Assembly: GCA_026686845.1 (NCBI GenBank)
Contig: JAIVEN010000020.1
Span: 2,755,501-2,819,500 of the forward strand
DNA from: Adenanthera pavonina
Taxonomy: Eukaryota > Streptophyta > Magnoliopsida > Fabales > Fabaceae
Direction: 5' to 3'
Length of the DNA stretch: 64,000 nt
In this document: one piece after another, positions 1-12,775 of the stretch
How the letters are laid out: the number at the start of each line of letters is the position of its first letter
How positions within the stretch are numbered: position 1 is the first letter of the stretch
Position numbers and translations under genes: made by a program
Notes under the pieces: model-generated
Told to the model about the DNA's origin: nothing
The model's database searches: none
Seen by the model: only the letters and a program-made list of their open reading frames with translations

Positions 1-2300
1 TCCATCTTCATGCTCCTCGTGCCATTCTAATTTGGTTGATCTAGTCCAAATTTTCTACTTCTTCTTATCCAGTTATCGCCTACTCCAAATTCAAAAAGAG
101 CAAATGTATGAGAGATTTGATTGATTTAGTTTATTAAAAGCAATTTTATCTCTCCTTCCGTCTTCCTCTCTTAGATTTCATCATCTCCTTCCTCTTCAAT
201 TTTGCCTTCTACTTGTGGAGTTGTTTTTTTTTAGGCCAAAACTGATATGGTGAATTTGAATAATGTATTACTTTTTGGCATTATTTCTCTACTTTTTTCT
301 TAAATTTTTTTACACAATGTAATTGTAGTTTTTAGTTTAAATAGATTAATTTTTTAGCCTAAGAAATTTATATGGATTCAAATTATTTTATATTTTGGTC
401 CATTTTTTTAATAGCAATATTTTGGTCTATGTTTTTGTTTGGCCAAAATTAAAAAAAAAAAAGAAGTTTAAGGGAAGACAAGACAAGAGGTGTGGTAGTT
501 TTTCAATTCAGTCTCACCCTGGTCACGCTAAGCCAGTCATGTTTGGTCTTGGGCTAGATTGAGTAGGACTGGTACTTGGACTTTGAAACCCGTCCTTTAT
601 AAGATTAGGCACCGGGTTAGCTATCAACCCAATTTTATCCGGTCTTTGTGTAGCCCTATTCATGGCTACGTGTAGTATAAATAAAGGAAAATGAATTATT
701 TTTCATGACATGAATAAAAATTGATATATATAATTATATGTAATATCTATTATATTCTAATAATTATTAACCATCAACTATCTATATATGATTAAAATTA
801 GAATTGAGCCGCACTGTGCATTAGCCATGAATAGTGCGGTTCCATTCATTGGGCTCTATGTCTTTCTTTCTTTTTTTTTTGTTTTCTTTTTTTAAGTAAG
901 TTTAATTTTTTTTATTCATTTATTTTTTCTTTTACAGGTAGGATTTATTTTTTCTCATTATTTTAAGTAGAGCCCACTTTCTTTTTTTATTTTCTTAATC
1001 TATATTAATTTTAATTAATGTCATTTGATATCATTTTTTTATAAGAGGAGTTAATAATGAGATTCTTTTTTAATTCAATATATTTTAAAATTAAATAAAA
1101 TGTTCTCGTGTTCGCATGTATATTTGCGTCCCCCGCGAGGGTGGGGGGAGAAAAATCTAGTTTTAGATTGTAGTAAAATTTGATTTTGTTATACTAAACT
1201 ACCCTTATAGGGAATTATAAAGGTTATTTCATATTTCAGTGGTCAATTTATTTTTAATGTTCATTTCAAAATTATTATTTAATTTGACTTATTATTATTG
1301 AAGGATAAAATTGTAAAAAAAATAATATTTATTGAAATTCTATAATAATAGATTTTTTAGCAAAATAGCCAAAACTTTAAAGCAATACATTTTTAAAAAC
1401 GGAAGGAGTGTTTTAGGAGAAAGCGACCGATAATATGGATGACAACGTGAGAATGAAAAAAAAAAGAGAGAAAAAAGGGTAAAAATTTAGCTTAAACGTA
1501 TACTTTATGTACCACTTTGGAAGCTTGAAATTTTTGTCACCTTTGTAATATTCTTGTTAATGTTAACTTTGGGGCCTTCGGACCAACGTGTCAAGAAAAG
1601 CGACCTAGAAATTACTGTTCAGATAGTTATATTATTTATTATATACATCAGGCATGTTTTAAGTTTTCTGGCCAAAAAGATACGTCTTTTATTTTGCATT
1701 AAAAATATCAAATGCAAATATTTTAAATTTATTGATATATATATATATATATATCAAATCATAGATATAAAAAGACATATGGTTAAAAATTAAAGTTGAT
1801 ATGACTATATGAAAATGTCGTAATTCATAAATATATTTTTATAAATATTTATTGCGATACCATTACTAACTTTATTAAATTCAGTTAGGCTCATCCAAAT
1901 CAAGCGAGGCTCATTTTTCTTGTAACCCATTCCAAAACGTTTTTTTTTTTGAATAATCATAAAAAATGTCCCTGCCAAAAAAAATAATCATAAAAAAATA
2001 ATCAATATATTTCTTCTCCTGTACAGCCATTACTTTGGTAACCTACAGACAAATATGACATAAAATTCCTGATTTCCTGCACACTCCACCGGTCTTCAAT
2101 ACACTAGAAAAAGTAAAGTGAACAACAAGGGCAGATTCGGAATTTCAGATTTGACAGAATCAATACGATGGGATCGGCGCAGCAGAATTGAGAAACCACC
2201 CTTCATTCGTCTGTACTGCCCATTTTGACGGTGATACCCGCCACGTCATCCCCCAATGCCTTATCTCCACGTCACCCTTCTGTTTTGTCGGACGGCTCAG
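1..2300. other. AT-rich intergenic DNA, no gene seen
   Basis: Long A/T runs, a TA dinucleotide run near 1735-1752 and no open frame with a recognisable protein. The only structured parts are a possible Helitron end (1108-1160) and a short hairpin near 815-845, where CCGCACT faces AGTGCGG. The last few hundred bases approach the PI4-kinase promoter. Confidence 0.6.
1108..1160 (+). mobile_element. possible Helitron 3' end
   Basis: A short CGCA/TGCG stem (1113-1128) and a C5/G-rich stem (about 1130-1148) are followed by an A-rich stretch ending in CTAG at 1157-1160, then T. Plant Helitrons end in a GC-rich hairpin a few bases before CTAR and insert between A and T. No matching TC-type 5' end or Rep/helicase coding sequence was identified, so only a terminus is proposed. 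Confidence 0.3.
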
Positions 2301-2733
2301 ATCTTCTCCCCCTTCCCAGATCCGACGACCGCCATTTCCAGTTCTAGACTCTTCCATTGAGAGAGAGAAAGAGAGAGAGAGTGGTCAAGTTTTAACCATG
2401 GTTAGTTTTTAAACCGGGCTTCACGCGTCGAGTTAAAGAACCTTCCCCGCTGGCTAGCCAGAGCGAGCGAGAGGACTGAGAGAGCAAGAAAGGAACAGGA
2501 GATTGAGAGAAGGATCTGGGATTGTCGCTTGGACAAGAAACCCCCTCCAAGTCGACTCGTCCGAGTCCTAGCCTTTGATCATCGCTGTATTTGTCCCGTC
2601 CTCGTCCTCGGAATTGGACTGGGTTCCTTCGTCATAACCCTCTCCTATTCGTCCTCCAATTTCCTCCGGGTGGATTTAAATACCGCAGGTTGCATCTTGG
2701 ATTTCGTTGCTCCTTTCAGATCTGGCATTGTGG

Positions 2734-3463
2734 GTGAGTTTTTACATTCATGGTGTTCAATTTGATCCCTTGTTCGAGTATTTGCATTTACATCTGATTC
2801 CTCTTTCTGGTGTCTCCAATGGAGTTTCTTTTTGGTTTTCTGAGCGCGAACCGCTGTTCTTTTTATGGGTGGGGAACTGTGTTGAAGCTTGTTTTGGTAT
2901 TTTTAAGTACTTCTATTGATTTAGTACGTACCAAATCAGCTGGGGTCTAGCTTGCTTTTACTAGTTTTGGTTTTCTGATTCAGAGGATGGTAGCGTATTG
3001 AGGGCCGAGTCTTGCTGCCTCTTCTACCTTTTGGCTTTTTCTTAGCTCACAAACTGGACTCTTCAAGTTTTGAAAACATTTCATTTCCGAAATTTGCGGA
3101 TTTTTGTTCTTATGTGAAATATTAATTGCTCGGTCAAGTTATTGCGGTGGTCTCGCTTATTTTGATTGATGATTCACTCGAATTGTAAAATTTCTCCGGA
3201 AAGACTAAGTGATAGTTACTAGATGCAAAATCCGAAGCTTTTCTGTTTTCGACTTTTCAAGAATAGAAACTTAGCCATGTAGTAGTAGTTGTGTAATCTG
3301 TTTCTTGCTTTAATGTTTGCATGTTTTTACTCCAAATTAACTGTTGGTGTTCTATGTGATGATTTTCTGTGTAATCTGTATATATATATACATATATATA
3401 TTTTGTATCTGACTGTCACTTTTCTGTGCTTTGAATTTTGATTGAATCTCCTGATGAACGCAG
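2734..3463 (+). other. intron in the 5' leader of the PI4-kinase gene
   Basis: A good donor (GTGAGT at 2734) and an acceptor (CAG ending at 3463, after a T-rich stretch) bracket 730 bp between a GC-richer, GA-repeat-containing leader (about 2360-2733) and the coding exon. Long first introns in 5' leaders are common in plant genes of this family. The transcription start was not fixed. Confidence 0.5.
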
Positions 3464-3741
3464 ATTTATAATTTGCCATCTTGCCATGATGGCCTCCTAA
3501 TGTGCGAGTCCCGGAGTATCATTTCCTGACTCCATTGCTGGTTTTGTCCTTCTTTTTCTGTCTCCTGGATCTCTAGTGAGATTGAGTACTTCTTTGGTTA
3601 ATGATCATTGCGGAACGAGAAATTGGTCTTTCAAAATCACCTTTGGCTCTGGAGCTTGGCAACTTCTGGGGAGGGAAGAAGCTCTCCTCCGCTGCCATCT
3701 CTGTTGCCGTCTGCAAAGCTGTCTGATCCCTGCCAAAGTTG

Positions 3742-5670
3742 ATGTCCCGTAAACTGGACAGTCCTGTTCAAACCCAGATGGCTGTGGCAGTCATGAAGAG
3801 TCCCCTTGGTAGGGAATACCATGCAAGCAGCAGTGTGGAAGGGAGGCAACCTGCAGGGAGGAGACGGGTTTTTGTGCAAACTGAAACTGGGTGTGTCTTG
3901 GGCATGGAATTGGATCGAAGTGACAATGCCCATACTGTGAAGAGGAAGTTACAGCTTGTACTTAATGTTCCAACAGAGGAGAGCTCGCTAACATATGGGG
4001 ATACAGTTTTGAAGAATGATCTTAGTGCTGTTCGAAATGGTTCTCCCCTTCTTCTTACACGGAATATTATGCACAGAAGCTCATCCACACCTTGTCTGTC
4101 ACCTACTGGAAGGGATGTTCAACATAGGGATAAGAGTGGTCCTATTGAGATTTTAGGGCAGTCAGATCGCCTCAACAGAATGAAAGAACTGGCCAAAGAA
4201 ATTGTGAAGGCAATAAAAATGGGGATTGATCCTATTCCTGTTCACGGTGGGCTTGGAGGTGCATACTATTTCCGGAACAGCCGAGGTGACAGTGTCGCAA
4301 TTGTGAAACCAACAGATGAGGAGCCATTGGCTCCAAACAATCCAAAAGGTTTTGTTGGTAAAGCTCTTGGACAACCAGGATTGAAGCGTTCAGTTCGGAT
4401 TGGGGAGACGGGGTTCAGGGAAGTTGCAGCTTATCTTCTTGACTATGATCATTTTGCAAATGTTCCCCCAACTGCCTTGGTGAAGATTACTCACTCAATC
4501 TTCAATGTCAATGAGGGGGTCAAGGGGAACAATTTCCAGAGGAAGAGGATGGTTAGCAAGATTGCATCTTTCCAGCAGTTCATACCTCATGATTTTGATG
4601 CCAGTGATCATGGGACATCTAGCTTCCCAGTTGCAGCTGTGCATCGTGTAGGGATATTAGATATAAGGATTCTTAACACTGATAGGCATGCTGGAAATTT
4701 GTTAGTTAGAAAACTTGGGGTAGGAAAATTTGATCAGGTGGAGCTAATTCCTATTGATCATGGACTCTGTCTGCCTGAAACTTTGGAGGACCCATATTTT
4801 GAGTGGATTCATTGGCCTCAGGCTTCAATTCCGTTCTCTGATGATGAGCTTGAATACATTGAGAATCTTGATCCTTCTCGAGATAGTGAGATGTTACGTA
4901 TGGAATTGCCCATGATTCGTGAGGCTTGTTTGAGGGTCTTGGTACTTTGCACCATATTCCTCAAGGAGGCTGCCGCTTTTGGCTTGTGTCTTGCTGAAAT
5001 TGGTGAGATGATGACTAGGGAATTCCGTAGTGGGGAGGAGGAACCCAGTGAACTCGAGGTTATATGTTTGGAGGCAAGGAAGATGCTAGCTGAGAGAGAG
5101 GAGCTTTCTCCAAGGAGGACTGAGCTGGGAGATGAGGAATTCCAGTTTGATTTAGATTGTGATGAAGTTGGGTCTATCTTCACTCCGAAGATTGCAGTTG
5201 ATGATTTTTTAACCAGGGCATCTTTTCAGCCTGGACTTCTTGGTGGACATGGTCGCAACCCACTTTCCAAACTAGAGGAGACCATAGAGGAGGAAGAGGA
5301 GGAAAGTGATGGAGATGATATAGGGTTTGTTGCCCTTCCACCTCAAGAAAGAAATCCAACTGTTTCTAAAATTTCAATGTCACTAAAAAATACCATGTTA
5401 GATGAGAAGGACCAGAAGCCACAGAAATCTTCAGCGGGGAAAGTTGACACTGGCTTTTTTGTGAACACGTCAACATCTGGCCACAGGAGTGCCAATGAGC
5501 AGCTTCCTGCAAGCATAAGCTTTGTGAAGCTGGCGGATATGACTGAGGATGAATGGGTTGTGTTTCTGGAGAAGTTTCAAGGGCTTTTGTATTCTGCATT
5601 TGACCAAAGGAAATCGATAACTTCAGGTCAGAGGCAGAGACAGAGGCTTGGTACTTCGTGCCAGTTTTGA
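3742..5670 (+). CDS. phosphatidylinositol 4-kinase gamma with N-terminal ubiquitin-like domain
   Basis: Single coding exon, 642 residues. Residues about 41-107 form a ubiquitin-like domain starting RRVFVQTETG. A PI3/PI4-kinase type catalytic domain spans about 165-425: a glycine-rich GGLGGAYYF segment, Lys189 in VAIVKP, the catalytic loop NTDRHAGN (312-319), and IPIDHGL with Asp339 replacing the usual DFG. An acidic run lies near residue 515. The sequence closely resembles Arabidopsis type II gamma PI4-kinases (At1g13640/At2g03890 group). Members are annotated as phosphoinositide kinases, but several plant gammas are reported to act as protein kinases, so lipid activity is not assured. ATG 3742 is chosen because the preceding codon is TTG and MSRKLDSPVQTQ is the family start. 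Likely cytosolic or membrane-associated. The first gene of the block conserved with Arabidopsis chromosome 1. Confidence 0.95.
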   Translation: MSRKLDSPVQTQMAVAVMKSPLGREYHASSSVEGRQPAGRRRVFVQTETGCVLGMELDRSDNAHTVKRKLQLVLNVPTEESSLTYGDTVLKNDLSAVRNGSPLLLTRNIMHRSSSTPCLSPTGRDVQHRDKSGPIEILGQSDRLNRMKELAKEIVKAIKMGIDPIPVHGGLGGAYYFRNSRGDSVAIVKPTDEEPLAPNNPKGFVGKALGQPGLKRSVRIGETGFREVAAYLLDYDHFANVPPTALVKITHSIFNVNEGVKGNNFQRKRMVSKIASFQQFIPHDFDASDHGTSSFPVAAVHRVGILDIRILNTDRHAGNLLVRKLGVGKFDQVELIPIDHGLCLPETLEDPYFEWIHWPQASIPFSDDELEYIENLDPSRDSEMLRMELPMIREACLRVLVLCTIFLKEAAAFGLCLAEIGEMMTREFRSGEEEPSELEVICLEARKMLAEREELSPRRTELGDEEFQFDLDCDEVGSIFTPKIAVDDFLTRASFQPGLLGGHGRNPLSKLEETIEEEEEESDGDDIGFVALPPQERNPTVSKISMSLKNTMLDEKDQKPQKSSAGKVDTGFFVNTSTSGHRSANEQLPASISFVKLADMTEDEWVVFLEKFQGLLYSAFDQRKSITSGQRQRQRLGTSCQF

Positions 5671-8600
5671 AGTTGAGAGCAATACGTTGGTAATGATATG
5701 ATAGAGAGGACTATAGAATGAAGAATAAGGCTTTATAGGTACATCAGAATGAAGTATTTGTTAGGGTAGGCATGGGTTGGAAGATTCGAACGAGTGCTTG
5801 TAGTTGGAAGAGAGAATGCGAAGTACTGCTGTAAATATTCTTGGCGTTTGCTCAGTTGTAAGCCTAGTAGGTTGTATTTATTTTATATGATTTCATTTTG
5901 TTCTTTTGTTTGCCGAGTTTCTTAGGACATGTTTGATAAATAATTTTTAGCCGTCGTGAAATGAAACTCATGTATATAATTAAGTCTTTGTTTGTTCCCT
6001 TTTGTTTTGGTTTGATTATGCGTTTACTCGCTATCACTGGGATTTTGGGTTTACTAACCATTGTGGCATAAATGAAAAGCCTGTGTTATTTTAAACAATC
6101 TACTTGTATTTGATTAATCTTTAATTGTGAAAATAATAGTTTCTAACGAACAGGGGATAGGTATTCTCTCCTTCATGATAAGCAAGGACAGTCTCTGTGG
6201 GAAGTGATATTAGATGTCAATATAATAGGTTTAGTGATCATTCTGGGGGATATGTTTGTCCGAAAATCACAAGAATAATGCATGTAGTCTCTTTTCTTTT
6301 TTCTCTGAAAATATAGATAAGACTTGTTTTCTAGAATAAAGCCTCCTTAGGTGGTGGTGGTGGGGTTGGGGAATCAACAGTCATCCTGTATTTTGTTTCT
6401 TGTCTTTTTCTTATTCTGCTTACTCTGCTCTTTCATCATTCATCAGCGTTATCATCAATTTATCTTTCATTGAAGGAGTGGAATATAAGATGTGATGTTA
6501 AATTTTAAAATTATTTATATACATATGTAATATTCTTGTTGGTAGCATATATTTAGAATGCTTTGAGGAAGTAATCAAACTCAAGATATGAAATTTATTT
6601 TAAAAGTCAAAATTAATGACATGGGAACCATCAATTTCATTAGGTAAAATAAGTATTCTGGCGCTGTCAAATTGACAGTAAGAGATGAGTAAAGATCAAT
6701 TGACTAAAGGCTTGAAGATAACCCACAAGCCTATAGCACTTGGTTTGGATCTCTAGTGGGATGCAGAATGTCATTGTCAACAATTTTTTTATTCAAGTTA
6801 CCTAGAAAGCAGTATAAACATAAAGAGATTTTTTTTTGGTAAATAAACATAAAGAGATTTGATAAAGATATTGATCAATATTAACTTTTGTGGGCCTGCG
6901 TGGACTTTTCCCATTAGATTATCTACCTGTTTTGATTACATTTTGACTATGGTTAGCATGCTGGGTTATGAACTTTATTTTGTAATTCTTTTATATAAGT
7001 TGAGTTTATCTTTGACTATAATATTACAACTTTTTAGCTTAAGTGATTAAAATTTGAATACTTCAAATCTACCGGATCTGGCAAAGTGGGTTATTATACA
7101 TTTTAAGTTAATAATTTAAATTTGAGTAAAAATAACTTTATGAATTTGTATATAAAAAAGATACTACTAGCATTTGGGGGAAATTGAATAGTGCGTTTGG
7201 ATGTAGTGGAAGCCTAATCTGTAGGTATGATGGCTGATTATGATTATTACTGTATTGTCTGTTGCTTCGAAGGTGGCCAGTGATGGTCTCCTAATGTGAA
7301 GCTTCTTATGGTTTGGAATGGAAGCTTTGAATAAGACAGAAGATAAGTGAAAGTTAGACTTGTTTGGTTGTCCCCTTAATTAACATCCCAAGGCAAATTG
7401 ATAGTGAAGTTTTTGATATTGATGAAATTGGTATCAGCTGTGGTTCAGTCAGCATAAGCCAGAAAAGAACTTATACTACTGTGCCTCTGAGAAAGGATCT
7501 CACAAAATAAAGAAATTGGGATTTTTCTCCCAATATTGCATCATATATAGAAGACGGGGAAAAAGACACAAATAGTAAAATCATGTGAAGTGAAATAAAA
7601 TTTAAAAAGTTGGTCCCACTATTTTTGAAAATGAAAATAGTTTCTTCCCTTAATAGTTGAAGTTTCAAATGTGGCTTTTTCTTTGACTTATTATTAGCAA
7701 CAACTATTTATTCACGCTTCATGATTAAAGAGCTTTATATATGTAATTTTTTTGGGGGTTTAACAAATTTAAAACTAAAACTAAATTAAAAATAATAATA
7801 ATAATAAAATACTTATTCTTATCCTTAAGATCACACTTTAAGCTTTGTATTTTGCAATATAAATTTCTTTAAGTAAAACATTATATGCCTAACCATCTAC
7901 AATTTAGGGAGAAGTTATATGTCTGAATATGTAAGATGACAAGTGACAACCAAAAAACATTTGAATTTTTTTTGAAATTGATGAAGTTGCAAGCAAAATA
8001 TTAGTATTTTGTATTCATATTTATTTTGCATTTAATATGAATTTTCTTTTATATACAAGGATAAAAAGAAAAATAAACAAGAAAACTGATATTTCATGTT
8101 CAACTTCATTAAATTCAGGACGTGAATGAGAGAGCAAGGAAGGGAGTCGAGTCAAGTCAAGAAAGATAAAGTTTTTGAAGTGAGGCAGTCACTGAAAAGA
8201 ACAAAACCATACGTTCAACCTTGATTCAGTCAAGAATCGAGATGACTGTTTTCGACAGATTCGAGGAAGAAATTCCTGATGTTAAAACTATGGAAATGGG
8301 AGATTTTTTCCCCCTTACTCTAAACTTGAGTTTTGAGTGACGATTGTAGTAATTATTTGAGGTAGAAGTGGAAGACAGTGTGCTCTCGAAAATCATACCA
8401 AGAAATATGCGTCTGTGATTCATTTGTGGGTCAAAATCACTTGAAAAAGACACTATGTCTCACAGTTTAATGACATTGACTACACTCGGGGTCTGTATGG
8501 CTGATGGTGGGAATGAGAAATTGCTAAAGTTATTTCTCTAGCTACCAAATACTAAAATTTATGCTTTTTCTTATTATTTTTTTATCAAATTTATTTTTCA

Positions 8601-10924
8601 TGTATCAAACACAGCAGCATTAGTAAAAAAAAAATTAAGTATCAACGTAGTTTTTATTTTGTATTAATTTTATTCTTTTTAAATCATCTAATATTTAGCA
8701 CCAGTAGCTAATTCGAATTTGCATCTTGAGCTAGACATTGATTAGAGAAAAATTTCTCAATATGGTTTTTAATTAAAAAAATTCAAACTTAAAACTTTAT
8801 TTAAGAAATATTGAGTCTCACACTCCTTGAACTCTTTTGGTGTTGGTAAGCTACTCAATATTTTGTGGTAGGAAATATTTGAACAATTTACATTTTTTGA
8901 AGCTTGGCACCCTAGGACTTTTTTGAGTTTCGATTCTTTATGGAAATAGACACATCATGCATGTGAAGCAATTGGAGAAAAGATAAAAAGAAAAGGTAAA
9001 GTAAATAAAAAAAAAACTTTTAATCTCGTATATTTTTGTTTTTTATTTTTTTTTATGTTATCTCTTCTTCTATTGCATATGATAAGTACGATAAAGAATA
9101 TAGGAACAATTTTCTAAGACATGCATGGCCAGAATCTTGGAATTCAACCCATAATTTTCGGTCATGAATCTTTTTCCGAACACTAATTTCATTAGTCCAA
9201 GATCCCATTTTTCTCACAATTCCATTCCATTTTTTAACAATTTCCCTACATTCCTTTATGTGATTATTACACAATTAGGAAGTAAAGTTTTTCTCTGTTG
9301 TTACATGAATGTGAGATTTGATATTAACTCCATAAGATTACTCCAAGTTCTTCTGACCTGATTAACTTATTTCAATTATTTCACATAAAAACTCCAATAA
9401 GCCATGCTCCTTATAAATTATGAATAGTAAACTTATTTCTTAAATTCCAAACTACACTAATTTGGTGAAAAATAGGACAACATGTGATCCATTGGGCTTA
9501 TGGTTTGAAACAATTTGTTCTGCTAGCATTCTCATCAATCCATCAAGCCAAGCCCAGATTTAAAAGTTCAACTTATGAAAAAGGACAAGAGGGTTGGTGG
9601 GTGATTATTTTATTTCTACAATTATTTTATTTTAAAATAAAGAAGATAAAGTTATCTAAACCTTTTGTTTATGATCAAATAGAAAAATCCTTGGCATCAA
9701 AATCATCATTTTGGTGGTTGAGTTTTGAGTAAGGCTATTATTACTCAAGAGAATCATAAATATAAAAACTGTCTTTATTTTTTTAAATTAATACTCATAG
9801 TCATAGTCAACATTACTTTTTTATTTTTTAACTCAAATCTTACTCCAACATATTCTTTGTTGTGCGGTGCATATAAAAGAATTCAATGTAATTTGTGAGT
9901 TTTCAAATCAATCTCATCATAGGATTTTTATAATTTATTTTGATATGATATTTATCATTGTGACATTTGATTCAATGCACCAAGTAAAATTACGTCATTT
10001 TGAAACTTGAGTTAGATGACATGACATGAAAATGGATGATCCATAAAATGAGAAGTAAAGAAAAAATTTTCAGGCAAAATTGAATTATACTAAATCTGAA
10101 TTTGTATTGAACTATGCTGCGTTCATAATTTTTTTCCCTAAATTTTGAACCTAAAACTACATAGTATCCTACTGTGCACACATTACACAAAAATGAAAAA
10201 TCTTGATCTAATCGAACAATAAAAATGAAAAAGGTAATGGTAATGATATGCACACTTCATCTAACAGCACATAGCATATTAAAGAATTGTACTTTGAACT
10301 TTTAAGTTTTCCCTTTCATTCTTATTGGTTCAATACGCATGCCTCACCAACAAACATAAAGTGTTGTACCTGTAAATAATAAGGCTTTAATAATCACCCA
10401 ATAGAGAACAACACACTTTATTGTGGCAATAAGGATACTTTTATCATTATACAATGGATACAAGAAGAATAAAGAAACATCACCCAGAAAATCCTCCCGG
10501 AAAAAAAAAATAATGGAACTGTTAGCTGGTTGTACATTATATATGTATTTACTTGCACAACTGCAATGAAAAGTTGAAACTTTCGCTCATAAAATCCAAT
10601 TGGAATATTTATAACTCAACCATGTAAAACTTTTTAGATAGACTCAATCTATAAAAAGCACCAAGTTAAAATGGTAAAACCTTCTAAAAAATATTGTCAG
10701 TAACGTATAATTTGGGACTCAACTTCTCCAATATGATCTAGCTAGGAGAAATTAAAATAGGGAGTGGTAGGATCCACGTCATGTGAATCTCACCAGTTTT
10801 TTTTTTATCTCTCTCCTTATTAGACCGTGCAACTGTTACAGAGAATTTAGGTTCATAATTTGATCTACCCATTTTTATAAATTTATAAACCAAACCTATA
10901 TATGAATCTCTTGGAATTTGTATG
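5671..10924. other. intergenic DNA between PI4-kinase and glycosylase genes
   Basis: The first 200-300 bp are probably the kinase 3' UTR, with A/T-rich polyadenylation-like sequence around 5870-5960. The rest is AT-rich with scattered short open frames of biased composition and no recognisable protein. The glycosylase gene converges on it from the right, so its 3' UTR lies just left of 10925. Confidence 0.6.
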
Positions 10925-12775
10925 TTAGATATGCCTCCAAGGTCTTTCAGCTAGGCTTACACACTCACTGTGCCTATAACAATCCACAAGGTGATCAATG
11001 GTCAAACCCGCAGCTTGCATGAAAGAGTGCACTATGACAGGACCCACAAACCGAAACCCTCTCTTGATCAAGTCCTTGCTTATGGCTTCTGCTTTTGGTG
11101 ATCTCAGTGGGACATTCCTTGGGTATTTGTATCTGTTAATGGTTGGTTTGTGATTTACATGCCCCCATATGTAGCTACTGAACGACCCACATTCCCTCAC
11201 AATCTGATCACAAACATCAAACTAGTATTAGATGCTACATTAGCAACCAAGTTCATCTTATGGGACACATTACTTAAGATCCATTTGGTACACTGTCACC
11301 TGATATCTAAGATAATAGAGTTAGGAAGACATTAGAGATCCACTTGATTAGTTTGAGTTGAGAAAATCCTCTGAAATCGCTTCAGCTGAAGTGAGGAGAG
11401 AAAAAGAGAAGAAAGACTCTAGGCGAAGATGCGGCCCACCTATCTCTCTCTCTTTTTCTCTTCTCACTTTAGCTGAAGTGACACTTCAGGTGATCTGTAC
11501 TTGTGGCGTGAGAACTTGCCTTGACTATGCATTTGGCATTGTCTACTATGCACCTCACTCTGGTGTCGGCTAATGAAAGAGCTTTGTCTGATTCTATCTC
11601 TATGATGTCTTTCTCCTCCATTTTCGCAACTGTGTGAGGATCAAATCCAGCGAAAACTTCTCTGTATGATGCATAATATTATATCAGCGAGACAGTATCA
11701 GCCTAGAGTATGATTTTGTTTCAAATCTACTTTGTTTCTGATCCAAAAAAAATAGCATTGAGTACCATAGAAGGATGACATTGAAATGAAATCATATTTT
11801 CCAAATATTAATTATCAAAATTGATAGTGACAGGGACCAAACTACATGCAGATATAATTAGAATTTTGATGCACAACAACTTTACCTGAGGATTTCCTTC
11901 CTTTTCAGAATTTCTGTCCAGTTGTAGTCCATCAACAAGCCAGACATTGCAAGCAGCTCGAACAATTTGCTGTTTCATGATTTGACCAGTTATGAGATAT
12001 CACGGCACAGTGCTTAGATGACAAACTAGTTACGATTTTGATTCTGAGACATACTTACTTGTCATCATAAGCTGGAACCCCCCAGCACTCATCATGAAAT
12101 TCTATGTAAACCTTATCTGCATAAGATCTCTCTGTCATTTTTATTCTCATAGAAGCGGAAGTCAGGCAGATGAAGCAGTAAATGGCATTTCTAATTTTTC
12201 ACATGAATATCTTGTTTAATTATTATTATTATAAGAAATATGCAGTAAGCCTTCATCATATACTTAACGCAAGTTCTCTTCTGCATGCATGACTTTATAT
12301 TTTACATGCTAAATTTGATTTCGGCTTTTGAGTTGAGGAAGAGAACCTCACTTAGAACTTTCCAAAGTGGTCTAAAATTGAAAAACCTGATCATACCACT
12401 GTTCTTTGTGATCCAATTGCACCTTCTCAATTCTCCAGGCTCAGTAGTACTGTTCTGTGGAGTTGGTTGCTGCGGCTGTGCAGTTTTAGTTACAGGAGAA
12501 GTCCCTCTTATCTCACGTGGTGAAATCAAACGCAGAGCCAATGAAATCTTCTGGTCCAGTGGTGTCAAAGAATCTGCTGTGAGAGAAGAGTCATTTGAGT
12601 TCTGTGAGAGAGATAGAGACAATGATGATAAGGATAGAGATGAAGAGCTTTTCTGTAGCCCAATTGGGTATACTTTCTTGAGGTACTTGGGGAAAAAGCT
12701 CTGGTTTTGTTTCTGTGTCTCTTTGACACTTTTGCTTCTCTCAAGACCATGCTTTCTGACATTTGCTTTAGACAT
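10925..12775 (-). CDS. DNA-3-methyladenine glycosylase I (TAG family), 5 exons
   Basis: Rebuilt exons: 12775-12397, 12116-12059, 11969-11886, 11661-11520, 11203-10925; 942 nt, 313 residues, frame intact across all joins. Splice sites are GT-AG except intron 4, whose donor is GC (AAG|GCAAGT), an accepted minor class. The first about 115 residues are Ser-rich and low-complexity, typical of plant members. The TAG fold follows: CNWITKNS, FHDECWGVP, LFELLAMSGLLMDYNW and a C-terminal HLVDC. The zinc ligands known in E. coli TAG appear conserved as Cys119, His134, His292 and Cys296. The E. coli glutamate that reads 3-methyladenine falls at a Ser (AMSG), as in plant relatives. The predicted role is hydrolysis of alkylated bases in base-excision repair. 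It corresponds to Arabidopsis At1g13635, whose neighbours are the same families as here. Confidence 0.9.
11369..11491. repeat. imperfect inverted repeat in glycosylase intron 4
   Basis: CTTCAGCTGAAGTGAGGAG near 11380 faces the reverse complement of TTCTCACTTTAGCTGAAGTG near 11461-11480. The stem is roughly 45-50 bp around a short C-rich loop and extends outward with mismatches (CCTCTGAA / CTTCAGG). It could be a tiny MITE or a folded intronic RNA; no target duplication was found. Confidence 0.5.
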
